Shown in pieces: positions 1 to 10,154 of a stretch of DNA of 64,000 nucleotides. Positions within the stretch are counted from its first letter, which is position 1; every line of letters starts with the position of its first letter. The notes under the pieces are model-generated. The model saw only the letters and a list, made by a program, of their open reading frames with translations. It made no database searches and had not been told where the DNA came from. This stretch comes from Gonocerus acuteangulatus (Eukaryota; Arthropoda; Insecta; Hemiptera; Coreidae), in assembly GCA_946811695.1 (NCBI GenBank), contig OX328123.1:16947213-17011212 (forward strand), in the 5' to 3' direction. The translations under genes and the position numbers were made by a program.

Positions 1-365
1 CGTTCTTCCCTAACTCCTCCGGTATCAATCATCCCAAGGAAATTGTCGAGGATCGTATCCTTCTTCTTGAGGAAACAAATACTCACAAGTGCTCCTCGTC
101 CGTCATCTTGTTTCTTCCGCAAATATGCACTGGGACAAATGCAAGGCTCTTGAGCCTTTTATGATCGTCGGTTTTAGTTTTTGGGAAATATTGATACATC
201 AGAGTCAGTAATGCCCAATTTACACGAGCTTAGTACTTGCCATTAGTGCTTATCACTAAGCTGGCGTTGTGACGAAAGTACACACGTTTGTGGAAAAGTG
301 CGTTCAGTACGAGTCTCTCTTGATCCTGCGGCTTTGGCCTAGTTAGGGCCTCTAGTGGAACTAGA
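1..365. other. No recognisable feature
   Basis: I see no coding similarity, RNA gene or clear repeat here. Only short chance reading frames are present. Confidence 0.5.
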
Positions 366-598
366 TCTTCCATGGTTTTGAGGGTCACTGAATACGAATC
401 CGAGGACCTTTTCATCCCATCGGCGCAAAATCAGTCATTTCAATGAAAAACATGTTTATTTTGCAAAAAATGAATCTGCAGTCGAAAGTTCTTTTTTAGA
501 AAATATACATATTTGTCCTTGAAATGACCTCGATTTTGCGCCAATATGGTGAAACAGACCTCGGATTTGAATTCAGCGACCTCAAAACCATGGAAGCT
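366..598. repeat. Imperfect palindrome, arms about 75 bp
   Basis: The stretch 366-440 (CTTCCATGGTTTTGAGG...) is repeated as its reverse complement at 521-598, with scattered mismatches and an 80-bp AT-rich spacer. A third partial copy of the GGACTCCGGATTCGGATTCAG part follows near 668-690. It could be an old fold-back MITE. No target duplication was found. Confidence 0.55.
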
Positions 599-828
599 CT
601 AGTTATTTCTTCTTTAACGACTTAATATGTAATTTGGCCTTAAAACTGGCATGATGGGATAAAATGGACTCCGGATTCGGATTCAGTGTGTCGAAATACA
701 TAAAAATATATGTATGGTGTCTTTGGAAATTACCACTTTTTCCGTGTGTGCCTGTGTTATAATCGTAATAGTAATTATGATTATTATTATGCCCAACTCT
801 TAATAACAAACAAAATCAAGAAACATAA

Positions 829-1283
829 TCTGTATATATAAAAATCACATGTCTGTCTGTTTATATGTTTGTTCTTTAAACAAATCCACACCGTTTGACG
901 AATTTTGACCAAATTTGGCACACAGGTAGATCATGTTCCGGGGAGTGTCGTAGGCTAGGTCAAAAACGTCTACAAGCTGTCTGTCCGTATGTTTGTTCCT
1001 TATACAAATCCACACCGTTTGACCGATTTTGACCAAACTTGGCACGCAGGTAGATCTTGATCCGGGTAGTATCGTAGGCTAGGTCAAAAACGTCTACAAG
1101 CTGTCTGTCTGTATGCTTGTTCCTCATACATATCCACAACGTTTGACCGATTTAGATCACACTTGGCACGCAGGTAGTGTCTTAGGCTCATTACATTTTA
1201 ATGTTACTTATTTAGGTCATAATTTATTTTACTTTTCTAGATGCAAAAAGTAGGAGTAGCATGGCACGCCGGGTAACAGCTAG
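829..1283 (+). mobile_element. Non-autonomous Helitron, 455 bp
   Basis: It begins TCTGTATATATAAAAATC directly after A828 and ends ...GGGTAACAGCTAG directly before T1284, which is the A/T insertion rule and the TC...CTAG termini of canonical Helitrons. Its interior holds about three tandem units of roughly 125 bp, each with the phrases TGTCTGTCTGT and CCGTTTGACCGATTTTGACC, a composition common in animal Helitrons. It has no coding capacity. The 3' hairpin is weak. Confidence 0.75.
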
Positions 1284-2019
1284 TGCAATGTAATGGAAGG
1301 TCACCAAGTTGCACATTCACTCGTGCAAAGATATCATGACTACAACTTTCGAATCCTTGACGTAAACAACCCTTTGCATTACACCAAGAGATCTCATTTA
1401 GACACTTATCTTAGGACTGATTGAAGAGCTGTGTCGCTTAGCAACACCATTAACTTGGGCAACCTCACTTTAATTAATTTATATTAATAAAATATTCTTA
1501 ATTCCTTCAAAAGTCACATGCTTTCGAAAAATACTTAAAGACCTTACAATTCGAACAAATATAAATTTTATTACTAATCTAGTGGTTTCCAGCATGGATT
1601 TGATGGCATTCATACGGAAGAGAACCCGACAAAATGACATTATCACAAAACATAAGACATCATTTACGCTATTTCAGGAGCCATTGTGAACAAATTAAAG
1701 GACCGGTTAATAAGCCTATATACGTCAATGGAAGGATGAAAGGCCTATTGTAACCAGCTGTAAGCGTGACGTCATTTCATTCATAATAAACAATGCACAT
1801 TGAGTAGTTGAGCGGATCGAAGCCCCCATTCATAGGCTGGTTTTAGGGAATCGCTTGCTTCTTGGAATTCCCTTTTTCCTCCAACAAGGGGAAACTCCAA
1901 TTTTCCGGGAAGTTCTCTTTAAAACCTTCCAATAAATGTTTGAATAATATTAAAGCCAGACAAATTCTTTTCAGTCACCAAAGTGGGTCAATTGTGGCGT
2001 TGTACTCAATAGTCTAATA
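1284..2019. other. No recognisable feature
   Basis: AT-rich sequence with no open frame of note, no tRNA-like boxes and no terminal repeats that I can see. Confidence 0.45.
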
Positions 2020-2105
2020 TAAAAAAGTCAATCACGCAGGAGCTGCATAACTAAGCACTTTCCTCAGAATTTTGGACTGCATTCCTGAATAATTTTCTTA
2101 AATGG
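2020..2105 (+). mobile_element. Family B element, 5'-end fragment
   Basis: It starts with an A-run, then GTCAATCACGCAGGAGCTGC and CATAACTAAGCACTTTCCTC, which is the 5' end of family B. Similarity stops after about 85 bp. Confidence 0.7.
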
Positions 2106-2411
2106 AATGGAATGGAAGGAATTTAGGGACGAACAACCTACTGTTTTATCGTCCAACTGTTTTAATAGCTTTTTTTCTAATATGGAGCTTATGATTTAGT
2201 CTCAAATATTTTTTTTCTTATACTTATCGATACGTATCTACATGTATGTTAATCTTATCCTATCTTAAAAATTAAAAAAAGTAATAAATTTTCATTATCT
2301 ATTTTTTTTTTCCGCAAAGTTCATCAAAGAAGTCAGGCGACATGAGGCGCAATACATAGCCATGATAGCAACTTATAAACAAAGGTAGATCTAAATAGGC
2401 ACATATATGTA
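2106..2411. other. No recognisable feature
   Basis: AT-rich and anonymous, ending next to the 11-bp target duplication of the neighbouring SINE. Confidence 0.45.
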
Positions 2412-2426
2412 GGTAAATTTAATATT

Positions 2427-2461
<35 letters not shown>

Positions 2462-3271
2462 TTTTTTAGCACTTTCCTCCGAAGGAAAGTAGCTAGTGAG
2501 GTTGGACTCATGACGGAATGTTTGAAAAATTTCGTCAAATCTTTATCGATCCTACCTAGTAGACACCGAAAATTACCCCCGTTGAAATTTATATATACCA
2601 TGTCAGCCGTCATATTTGTTATATTTCAACGAAACTTGGTATTCGTAGTGGCAATATAGAGAGAAAAGTGAGATATAAAAATGAACTAAATCGGTCCATT
2701 AGGAGGGTGGGGGTGGTTACTCTAGACCCACAATACCAATTCGCCACTACCAGCCGTGATTTTTAGTATATTTCGACCAAACTCGGTATTCGTAGTGGTA
2801 ATCCACAGGTAAATATGTTTTGTAAAAATAAACTAAATCGGTTCATTAGGAGGGGGGTTTACTCCGGACCCACAATACCAATTCGCCACTACCAGCCGTG
2901 ATTTTTGGTATATTTCGACGAGACTCGGTATTCGTAGTGGTAATCCACAGGTAAATATGTGTTGTAAAAATAAACTAAATCGGTTCATTAGGAGGGGGGG
3001 GGGTTACTCCGGACCCAAATTACTAATATACTCATACCGGTCGTAATTTCTGCTGTATTGTAACGAAACGCGGTAACTCTTGAGAAAGAAGTGTTGTAAA
3101 AATGAGCTGAATTGGTCAATCGGAAAGGGAGGGTTTCCTTAGTAATATATTTCAATAGAAAAGCCCGCCAGACGTAGATTCACAAAGCCGCCGTAAGGAG
3201 CGCTTTCTACCACTATCCTGTTCCTGTATCCGATACGTATCCTGTTAGATCAAAATACGATAATATGAGGT

Positions 3272-3374
3272 TTTTAGCGCGGTTCCTCCCTACAATGAAA
3301 CAATCCGGAAGTGCCGACTAGAAAATTTCGCGTTTCAGAACCCCTAGAGACCGAAAATAACGGTGGTTCAAATT

Positions 3375-3447
<73 letters not shown>

Positions 3448-4478
3448 CTGTTCGCTCTCTAGATAGAAGACGAATGGCCCGATTTTGATGAAATTTAGTC
3501 CAAAAATCCTTCGTCCAATTTGAAAGGTCAAGTTCGTTAACCAGCAAAATCCGCCTACTGGAAGATGGCGTTTGGGGCGAAATTCGCGCAAAAAAATGCG
3601 TAACGCTTACGTTTTTGAGTTCATAAGCTTCTAAGTACTCGTTTTATATGATTCCTGGGCTAGGAAAACGAATGAAACCATTTTCAAGGCGATAGCTTTA
3701 ACCGTTTTCGAGAAAATTGGAAAAATATTTTTTGAATACCGTTTTTGGTTTGGGTACTTAGAATCATGGGATTCAGTTGAAACATTTTCTGCATGTTCTA
3801 CTTTCATCAAAACTAATATGTTGAAATTTTGGTTAGGTTTGGAGTTAAGGAAGGGTTAGAATAAAATATTTTATTAACAGACATAAAAAGTTTTAGTAAC
3901 TTTGTTTACTTTCCTTAATATCTCGAAAAAGGTTGAAAATCTTGGTAAACGGAAGAATACCATTAGAAAGCTTATTAAATGCTCTAAAAAAAAGGTTCTA
4001 ATGAAAGTTTTGATTAGGCGATGTCAATCGGAGAAATAAGAGCTTAAAACTTTAAAGTAATTGATTTAGCTTATTCGAACTGTTCTTTTTGTCTGTTTTT
4101 TATTCCTTGTTATTTTTTAATTGCTTATAGTTGGATAATGTATTTGACAATAAAACTTGTTAAGTAAAATAACAAAAACAATTTATTGTTAGAAATATAG
4201 ATTTCCAAGATTCTAAGACCTTGTCACTAGCGGGTCTGTTTCTAGTGTAGCGGACCCTTGCAGGTAAGATTGTAAATCATGACCTTTCAAGACTTTACTA
4301 CTCACAGGAATGTCGTTAGTGACCTTAAGGGTTGACACGCCATTATAATAATTAATTTAAAAAAAAAGACTGGTGGAACCAAAATAATAACTGCTTATAT
4401 TTTAATCTTTCCAAATTAGACTAGGGATATGAACGGAACCGCGCTAAGATGATGCAGTCCTGCGAGACGGACTTTTTC
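3272..4478 (-). mobile_element. Family A element nested in family B
   Basis: The left (3') end is TTTTAGCGCGGTTCCTCCCT, then the conserved AATCCGGAAGTGCCGACTAG, a long TA microsatellite at 3,376-3,442 and the long body (AAGGTCAAGTTCGTTAACC, CCGTTTTCGAGAAAATTGG and so on). The right (5') end is GGAACCGCGCTAAGATGATG followed by CAGTCCTGCGAGACGGAC and a T-run. The uninterrupted family B copies at about 35,795 and 39,830 show the empty site, a run of six T/A. No coding content. Confidence 0.8.
3376..3442. repeat. (TA)n microsatellite of family A
   Basis: About 33 TA dinucleotides at the fixed internal position they occupy in family A copies, just inside the 3' end. Confidence 0.95.
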
Positions 4479-4876
4479 TATTTATTACGTAGTGTAGTAG
4501 GTACCATGTGTAAACATAACTCTGGAAGCAAATTAATAATTGATCAGTTACTCATTACAGAATTAAAAGAGAACTATTCATGTTTTTATTTTATTTATGT
4601 AGGATATTTTAAGCAAATTGTTCTGGAAAGCAGTCTAAACTACCCAAATTCTGAGGAAAGTGCTTAATTATGCAGCTCCTGCGTGACGAACTTTTTTTTT
4701 TACGGAGCATCTACATCTAGGTCATTAGCGCCAACATCCAGGGTGCAGCGAGGAATTTTACCAGCGAGCCGTGGGATGATAAAATTCCTGCCGGAGGTGG
4801 GAATCGAACCCACCATCTCCCGCTTATGAATCCAAGGCGCTAGCCATTAGACCACGGGAGGCCCCGGTAAATTTAA

Positions 4877-5288
4877 CATTAGTAAATAAAAAGACCCTTT
4901 ATCTCTGAATCCTCCGGCAAAAATACATAGGACTAAATTACCTACCAACTCTGGACGGTAGGAAGAAGATCTGTACCGTGGGGTTGTCCTGAATACTATA
5001 ATCTCATAAAAACACTAAAACCTATTATCAAAGAACGCAACTACAATTTATTATCCTATTATTTCTTGGCAACCAATAAAATCAGAGATATAAATACTTT
5101 CTACTCCTACTTAAAAAAGGGGACGAAGAAAATAGATACTGCCAATATAGAGATAATTGAATTAATTAAATTGTATAAGGTTAATTCAGATTAAAAAAGT
5201 TTATTTTGTTATTACTTTTCATATTACTAAATTATATATTGGATATTGTCTATATTAAAGAAGATTCTTCAAATATAAATTAATGTTA
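4877..5288. other. No recognisable feature
   Basis: AT-rich sequence between a SINE target duplication and a Helitron. Nothing identifiable. Confidence 0.45.
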
Positions 5289-6922
5289 TCAACTATATAT
5301 TTGTCAAATACCACTCACTCACTGACCTATCATCCCCCAGCCCAAACCACTGGACAGAAAATTTTAAAATTTTGCATGGACACTCCCTATATAACGTAAG
5401 CACTCGCTAAGAAAGGATTTTTTGATATTCGAATTTTTAAGTATATTTAGAGGGGTGTAAAGTTTGAGTTGGTTAGAGCTTGCACGCCTAGGTTGCTAGG
5501 ACGATAACAGAACAGTTGTTACCGTACATTATCTATTTTATAATATTATTTTTCACTTCACTGACAATAAAACACATTTTGACAGAATGTTTAGTGAGAC
5601 AGAATTAAGACTTACCGGACAACATGACTGAGGTACTCTCTGATGGGAGCCAATATACAGACAAGATTTACAATTATTTGAAATACAGAAACTTATTTGA
5701 CCGAATATGACGACAATATAATATTAATTAATTCTTCATTGTAACTATCTGAAACTGAGTAATATATACTATTAAGATTTATACAATCATATACTACTCC
5801 AACTCACTGACTACATGTAAAACTAAATTTTAACATAAACATTACAGATACACTTTACAAATTCTGAATTCATCACGACTGATTTTATTATTGTTTGTTT
5901 TTTTTTTTTTTTTATTTCCTTTAAAGAACATTTTAATTGTGTTATCGCCTTTCAGCGTTAAACAATAAATAAATAAATAAAATAAAAATAAAAATATTAT
6001 TTTTAATTGAGGTTAATTTCCTCTATGATGGCAGTCCTTGAATTACTAGAAATAAAATGTGATTTTGTCCCTCATAGAGTTTACGCCCTGGTGATGGCAC
6101 ATCCGATGTAATAATATACCGAACCACTTGACACAAAAATTTGAAATTTTGCACGGACAATACGTTTCGAGTGTAAACACTCGCTAAGAAAGGTTTTTTT
6201 GATATTCAAATGTTTAAGTACTTTTAGGGGGGTTTGAATTATTAAGAAGTTCCTCATCGGCTCAAAAATGGTTCGATTTTGATAACATTTGGTACAAAAA
6301 TCTTTCTTCTCATTTAAAAGGTCAAGTTCATTAACCAGTTGAATCCGTTTACTGGAACATGGTTTTTGGAGCAAAATTTGTGCGAAGGATTCCTTAACGT
6401 AGGAAAACGAATGAAACCATTTTTAAAGCGAGTTCTGTAGCCATTTGCCAGAAAAATTGATGGAAATACTTTTCAAAACTAATTTTCTGTTTGGGTATTC
6501 AGAAACGAAGTATATGGAAAAAAATTGTATGAATGGTGATACAACGTTTTCGGATCTCAGTATATTTTCTAAAATATCTCGAAAATGGTTGGGAAATCGT
6601 AGTAAGTGGAAGGCGGCTATTCGAAAGGTTACTAAATTCTCTACAATAAGATTCTGTTGTAATGTTCGGTGGGGCGATGTCAATCGAAGTGATAAGTGCT
6701 TCAAATTTGTTAGATTTATGCTTTTCAGCGTGTATTTGTCTCTGTTTACCTAACTTTTTAAGCGGTTGTTGTATTTTTTTTTGGTGTTTCCTGGGTAACT
6801 TTAAAGTCCGTGCAATAATAAGCTGTACAAAATTATGTAGTAGCGTTAATTTTGATCATATCTTATTTAACTCAATATTAAAAATACTTATCGGCCGTGG
6901 TGAAGCACGGGTATTCAGCTAG
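5289..6922 (+). mobile_element. Non-autonomous Helitron H1 (copy 1)
   Basis: It begins TCAACTATATATTTGTCAAA after A5288 and ends ...CACGGGTATTCAGCTAG before T6923. A 5-bp stem (CCGTG/CACGG) lies about 10 bp before the CTAG end, as in canonical Helitrons. Without the retroposon inserted at 5,554 the element is about 1.18 kb, matching the copies at 10,919 and 16,378. The interior contains the long body also found in family A (TCGGCTCAAAAATGGTTCG, CGATGTCAATCG). There is no Rep/helicase frame. Confidence 0.85.
5554..5992 (+). mobile_element. Retroposon insertion with 12-bp target duplication
   Basis: This 439-bp segment is absent from the other two copies of Helitron H1. It is bounded by AATATTATTTTT at 5,542-5,553 and 5,993-6,004 and ends in an A-rich tail after GCGTTAAACAATAAATAAAT, typical of LINE-mobilised retroposons. 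I see no tRNA or 5S head, so it may be a 5'-truncated LINE or an unusual SINE. An internal T-run at 5,899-5,915 may be a further nested tail. Confidence 0.65.
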
Positions 6923-7500
6923 TTATTATATAAATATAAAAATAAGTAGTGACTTTACGAAATTTGTTTGAGTATGACAATAACGATTACCTTATTAAAA
7001 AAACAAAAAAAAAACAATTTTCTGAGAAGGGATCTTGTCTAAATTATAAAAATGAGATAATTTACGAAAACGTTCCTTGTAATACAACAGAGAGAAAATC
7101 CCTAATTGAATTGCCCCTGGTTTCCAGGAATTGCCCCTGGTTTCTAGGAATTGCCCCTGGTTTCCAGGAATTGCCCCTGGTTTCCAGGAATGGCCAGCTT
7201 TGGGTAATGGAGGACGAGCCAGATTTTCAGAGATTCTTTTAATGAAGTTATATTTTATCAAGAAAAGGAATGTACAGGTAAAGTATTTTTGTTTTCAACC
7301 TGAAATTGGAAACATTTTTTATTTTAAGTTAAAGCCGAGATTTAATGAAACATTTTTTTAACGTTTTCAGCTTTGAAAATGTTGTAGTTTGTTGTTTCAG
7401 TTCAAAATAAAATTAGAGATACCGGCTTGGAATTTTGGATAGGCAATTCAATAACTAATGGTTTTAATAGATAATAATACCACCTTGCGTACTCACTTTG
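6923..7500. other. Anonymous AT-rich sequence with a short tandem repeat
   Basis: No gene seen. The only structure is the 20-bp repeat at 7,111-7,190. Confidence 0.45.
7111..7190. repeat. Four copies of a 20-bp tandem repeat
   Basis: Four successive copies of AATTGCCCCTGGTTTCCAGG, one with a single substitution. Each contains the inverted pair CCTGG/CCAGG. Confidence 0.9.
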
Positions 7501-8050
7501 TGTGATGAAAACATATAGTAATATTCTTGAATTTATAAATAACAAATAAATCAATATTTTTCAATTCTCTATGTCATATGATTTATGTGGGATGTTAAAT
7601 TATCCCCCCCCCCAAAAAAAATCGTTTAGAGCCTTCTGCTTAAATTCAGGAACATAAATATGCTTTAGGTCCACCCGACAAACCTATGTAATGTACTCTA
7701 TAAGTCTTCTTTTTCGTACATGGCCACTGCGCATGCGCGAAGGCCACTGTGCATGCGCGAACGCAACGGCACATGCGCGAACGCCAGCGGACTCTTTTTT
7801 GTGACTCATACAGTCTTTTTTTTTTTCTTACATGGCCACTGCGTATGCGCGAACGCACTGCGCATACGTTAACGCCATCGGTCACTTTTTTGTGACGGTT
7901 TTTTCCAGTTAAGTCAACACTAACGCTTATTTATGCTAAAATAAGGTTTTAATTTTTCGAAATCATTATGGTGGTCCTGTGCCTGTCGGACGGAAACCAT
8001 CTTTTTCACGGGCGATAATCTGCAGGCGGCAATTTTTAATTAAGTACGTA
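7500..8050 (+). repeat. Dispersed repeat with GCGCATGCGC cluster
   Basis: The segments 7,518-7,600 and 7,975-8,040 reappear in inverted orientation at about 20,835-21,010, so this is a dispersed repeat or fragment of a larger element. Between them lie five copies of a TGCGCATGCGC-like motif (7,728; 7,751; 7,772; 7,845; 7,858), resembling NRF-1-type sites, in two duplicated blocks starting ACATGGCCACTGC. No coding similarity is evident. Confidence 0.55.
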
Positions 8051-8504
8051 GGAGTTTTAAGAAACATTAATTTCGTCAAAAAATGTTAATAACACTGTTC
8101 TGCACGAAAATCCTCCTTCAAACCAAAACATGCTTTCTTAATGTTTTCAAATGTGCTGAACACGAATTTGAAGTCAGATTCTGTCTATCACGCACAGTTT
8201 CTTGAGAAATTCTAGTTTTTTATCCAAAAATGTGAGTTTTTTTGTAAATTTGACGAATTTTTTTTGGCATCAAAACATAGTGAAAAAAATTCAAAAGCCC
8301 GATGATTTTGAGTGCAATGAAGTATATTTGAACGAAATAAGAATTTGATGGGAATATTGCAAGTGGTTGAAGAAATATGGCTAAAAGTGTCTTTTTCAGT
8401 TTTTGATCTTGAGGCAGGGATTTGGTCTCTACCTGGATCTTTAGGGGAATGACCTTCCTTTCTCTTTTATGGAGGTATCCTTTTCATTCGTAATTAAATG
8501 TCGT

Positions 8505-9865
8505 AAAAAAATGGCCAGAGCGTGAGGAAAAAGTAGGTGAAAAAAACATTACCAATCCTCCATTAGTGGACAAAAACCAAATAATTTTACCCCCACTCTA
8601 CATAAAATTGGGGCTAATGAAAAACTTCGTAAAAGCGATGGACAAGGAAGGAGAAGGTTTCATGTACTTAAAACAAAAATTTCCGCATCTCAGCGATGCT
8701 AAGATAAAGGAGGGAATTTTCGTAGGACCCCAAATTCGACATCTACTCAAGGACCTCACTTTTGAAGCAAAGTTAAATACTACTGAGAAAAAGGCTTGGA
8801 TTGCTTCTCGAGAGGTATGTGCTAAGTTTTTGGGAAACGAAAAATCTAGAGACACGCACAGTTTCTTGAGAAATTCTAGTTTTTTATCCAAAAATGTGAG
8901 TTTTTTTGTAAATTTGACGAATTTTGTTTGGCATCAAAACATACTGAAAAAAATTCAAAAGCCCGATGATTTTGAGCGCAATGAAGTATATTTAAACGAA
9001 AAAAAATTTGATGGGAATATTACAAGTGGTTGAAGAAATATGGCTAAAAGTGTTTTTTTCAGTTTTTGATCTTCTGAATTTTCGTAGGACCCCAAATTCG
9101 ACATGTACTCAAGGACCTCACTTTTGAAGCAAAGTTAAATACTACTGAGAAAAAGGCTTGGATTGCTTCTCGAGAGGTATGTGCTAAGTTTTTGGGAAAC
9201 GAAAAATCTAGAGACACGCACAGTTTCTTGAGAAATTCTAGTTTTTTATCCAAAAATGTGAGTTTTTTTGTAAATTTGACGAATTTTGTTTGGCATCAAA
9301 ACATACTGAAAAAAATTCAAAAGCCCGATGATTTTGAGCGCAATGAAGTATATTTAAACGAAAAAAAATTTGATGGGAATATTACAAGTGGTTGAAGAAA
9401 TATGGCTAAAAGTGTTTTTTTCAGTTTTTGATCTTCTGAATTTTCGTAGGACCCCAAATTCGACATGTACTCAAGGACCTCACTTTTGAAGCAAAGTTAA
9501 ATACTACTGAGAAAAAGGCTTGGAGTGCTTTTCGAGAGGTATGTGCTAAGTTTTTGGGAAACGAAAAATCTAGAGACTACCGAAAAATAGTCCAAGAACT
9601 GCTTACTTCATATAAAACATTGGGATGCAATATGTCCTTAAAAATACATTTCCTGCATAGTCACCTAGACTTTTTCGCCCCAAATTTGGGTGCAGTTTCG
9701 GACGAACATGGAGAACGATTCCACCAACACATATCCAGAATGGAAAAAAGATATACGGGCAAATGGAATGAGAAGATGCTGGCGGATTACTGCTGGACAC
9801 TGCAGCGGGAGACAGAGGAGGAAGAGTACAAAAGAAAAAAAAAAATACTCATTGACGATGTGTGT
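8505..9865 (+). pseudogene. Fragment of a conserved transposon-borne protein
   Basis: The first part reads KKWPEREEKVGEKN, then LPPLYIKLGLMKNFVKAMD, KFPHLSDAKIKEGIF, GPQIRHLLKDL and KKAWIASREVCAKFLGNE (8,508-8,853). It resumes at 9,575 with YRKIVQELLTSYKTLGCNMS, KIHFLHSHLDFF, VSDEHGERFHQ and WNEKMLADYCWTLQRE, ending in a lysine-rich tail. I recognise this as the C-terminal half of a protein often seen in arthropod and cnidarian genomes as an uncharacterised, repeat-borne gene. The conserved His/Asp/Glu-rich stretch (HSHLDFF...DEHGERFHQ) is typical of it. The two parts are separated by the inserted and duplicated 362-bp units, so the frame is broken after LGNEKSRD. The N-terminal half is absent. 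Catalytic function is unknown to me. Confidence 0.6.
8851..9574 (+). repeat. Two tandem 362-bp units inside the transposon
   Basis: Units 8,851-9,212 and 9,213-9,574 are almost identical. Each joins a ~217-bp non-coding segment (ACGCACAGTTTCTTGAGAAA...) to a ~145-bp piece of the coding region (GTAGGACCCC...CTAGAGAC). A diverged single copy of the 217-bp segment lies upstream at 8,194-8,408, which suggests that unequal exchange between copies created the array. Confidence 0.85.
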
Positions 9866-10154
9866 ATATTTTTTGAGTTGTGTCGTATCTAGTAATATAC
9901 CTAATAGCATGCAGGATTCAATTAATTATATTTTACCGTTGAAAAAGAAAAAAAAATCTGTTATAATAAAGACAATAATTTTCAAATACAATTTTTCATT
10001 TTTTCCAAGTTTCTCCTCTTTTCTCTCAAAATCAGAGGGTGATAGAATTTTTCTGAGTTCAGATTCGGACTCAGCACACCTGAAAACATGAGAAACAGGC
10101 AAAATTATTCAAGGGAGGGGAGAAAAGTTTTTTTTTTTTTTTTGCAGAACAGTG

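Larger units (their letters stand above)
2464..4700 (-). mobile_element. Family B element (HINE/Helentron-like), interrupted
   Basis: The 3' end lies on the left: TTTTAGCACTTTCCTCCGAA, forming a hairpin (ACTTTCC/GGAAAGT) inside the end. The 5' end lies on the right: GAGGAAAGTGCTTA (the subterminal inverted repeat), then GCAGCTCCTGCGTGACG and a T-run. The interior has about four degenerate units of roughly 140 bp (2,598, 2,740, 2,880, 3,030) with the phrase CCAGCCGTGATTTTTGGTA. A family A element is inserted at about 3,272-4,478. It sits in the poly(A) tail of a SINE. It has no protein-coding content. The Helentron-like assignment is inferred from architecture only. Confidence 0.75.
2423..4865 (-). 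mobile_element. tRNA-derived SINE (family 1) split in its poly(A) tail
   Basis: The SINE body is 4,702-4,865 on the minus strand. Its head carries an internal A box (TGGTCTAATGG, about 4,844-4,854) and a B box (GGTTCGATTCC, about 4,800-4,810). The body runs to ...GATGCTCCGT followed by poly(A). The poly(A) is cut by a family B element and resumes on the far side as the T-run at 2,427-2,467 (plus strand). A perfect 11-bp duplication, GGTAAATTTAA, lies at 2,412-2,422 and 4,866-4,876 and proves that both pieces belong to one insertion. Confidence 0.85.
8093..10154 (+). mobile_element. DNA transposon with TAA target duplication, 2.06 kb
   Basis: The termini are CACTGTTCTGCACGAAAA and its inverted partner TTTTTTTTGCAGAACAGTG, flanked on both sides by TAA (8,090-8,092 and 10,155-10,157). 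A 3-bp TWA duplication is typical of PIF/Harbinger elements, but the inverted repeats are short and the encoded fragment does not let me assign a superfamily. It carries the broken coding region at 8,505-9,865 and a 362-bp internal tandem duplication. Confidence 0.65.

Noticed and set aside
3274..3591. 105-codon frame and similar frames at 55.5 kb and 62.0 kb containing Tyr-Ile repeats
   Set aside because: The Tyr-Ile runs are translations of TA microsatellites inside family A elements.
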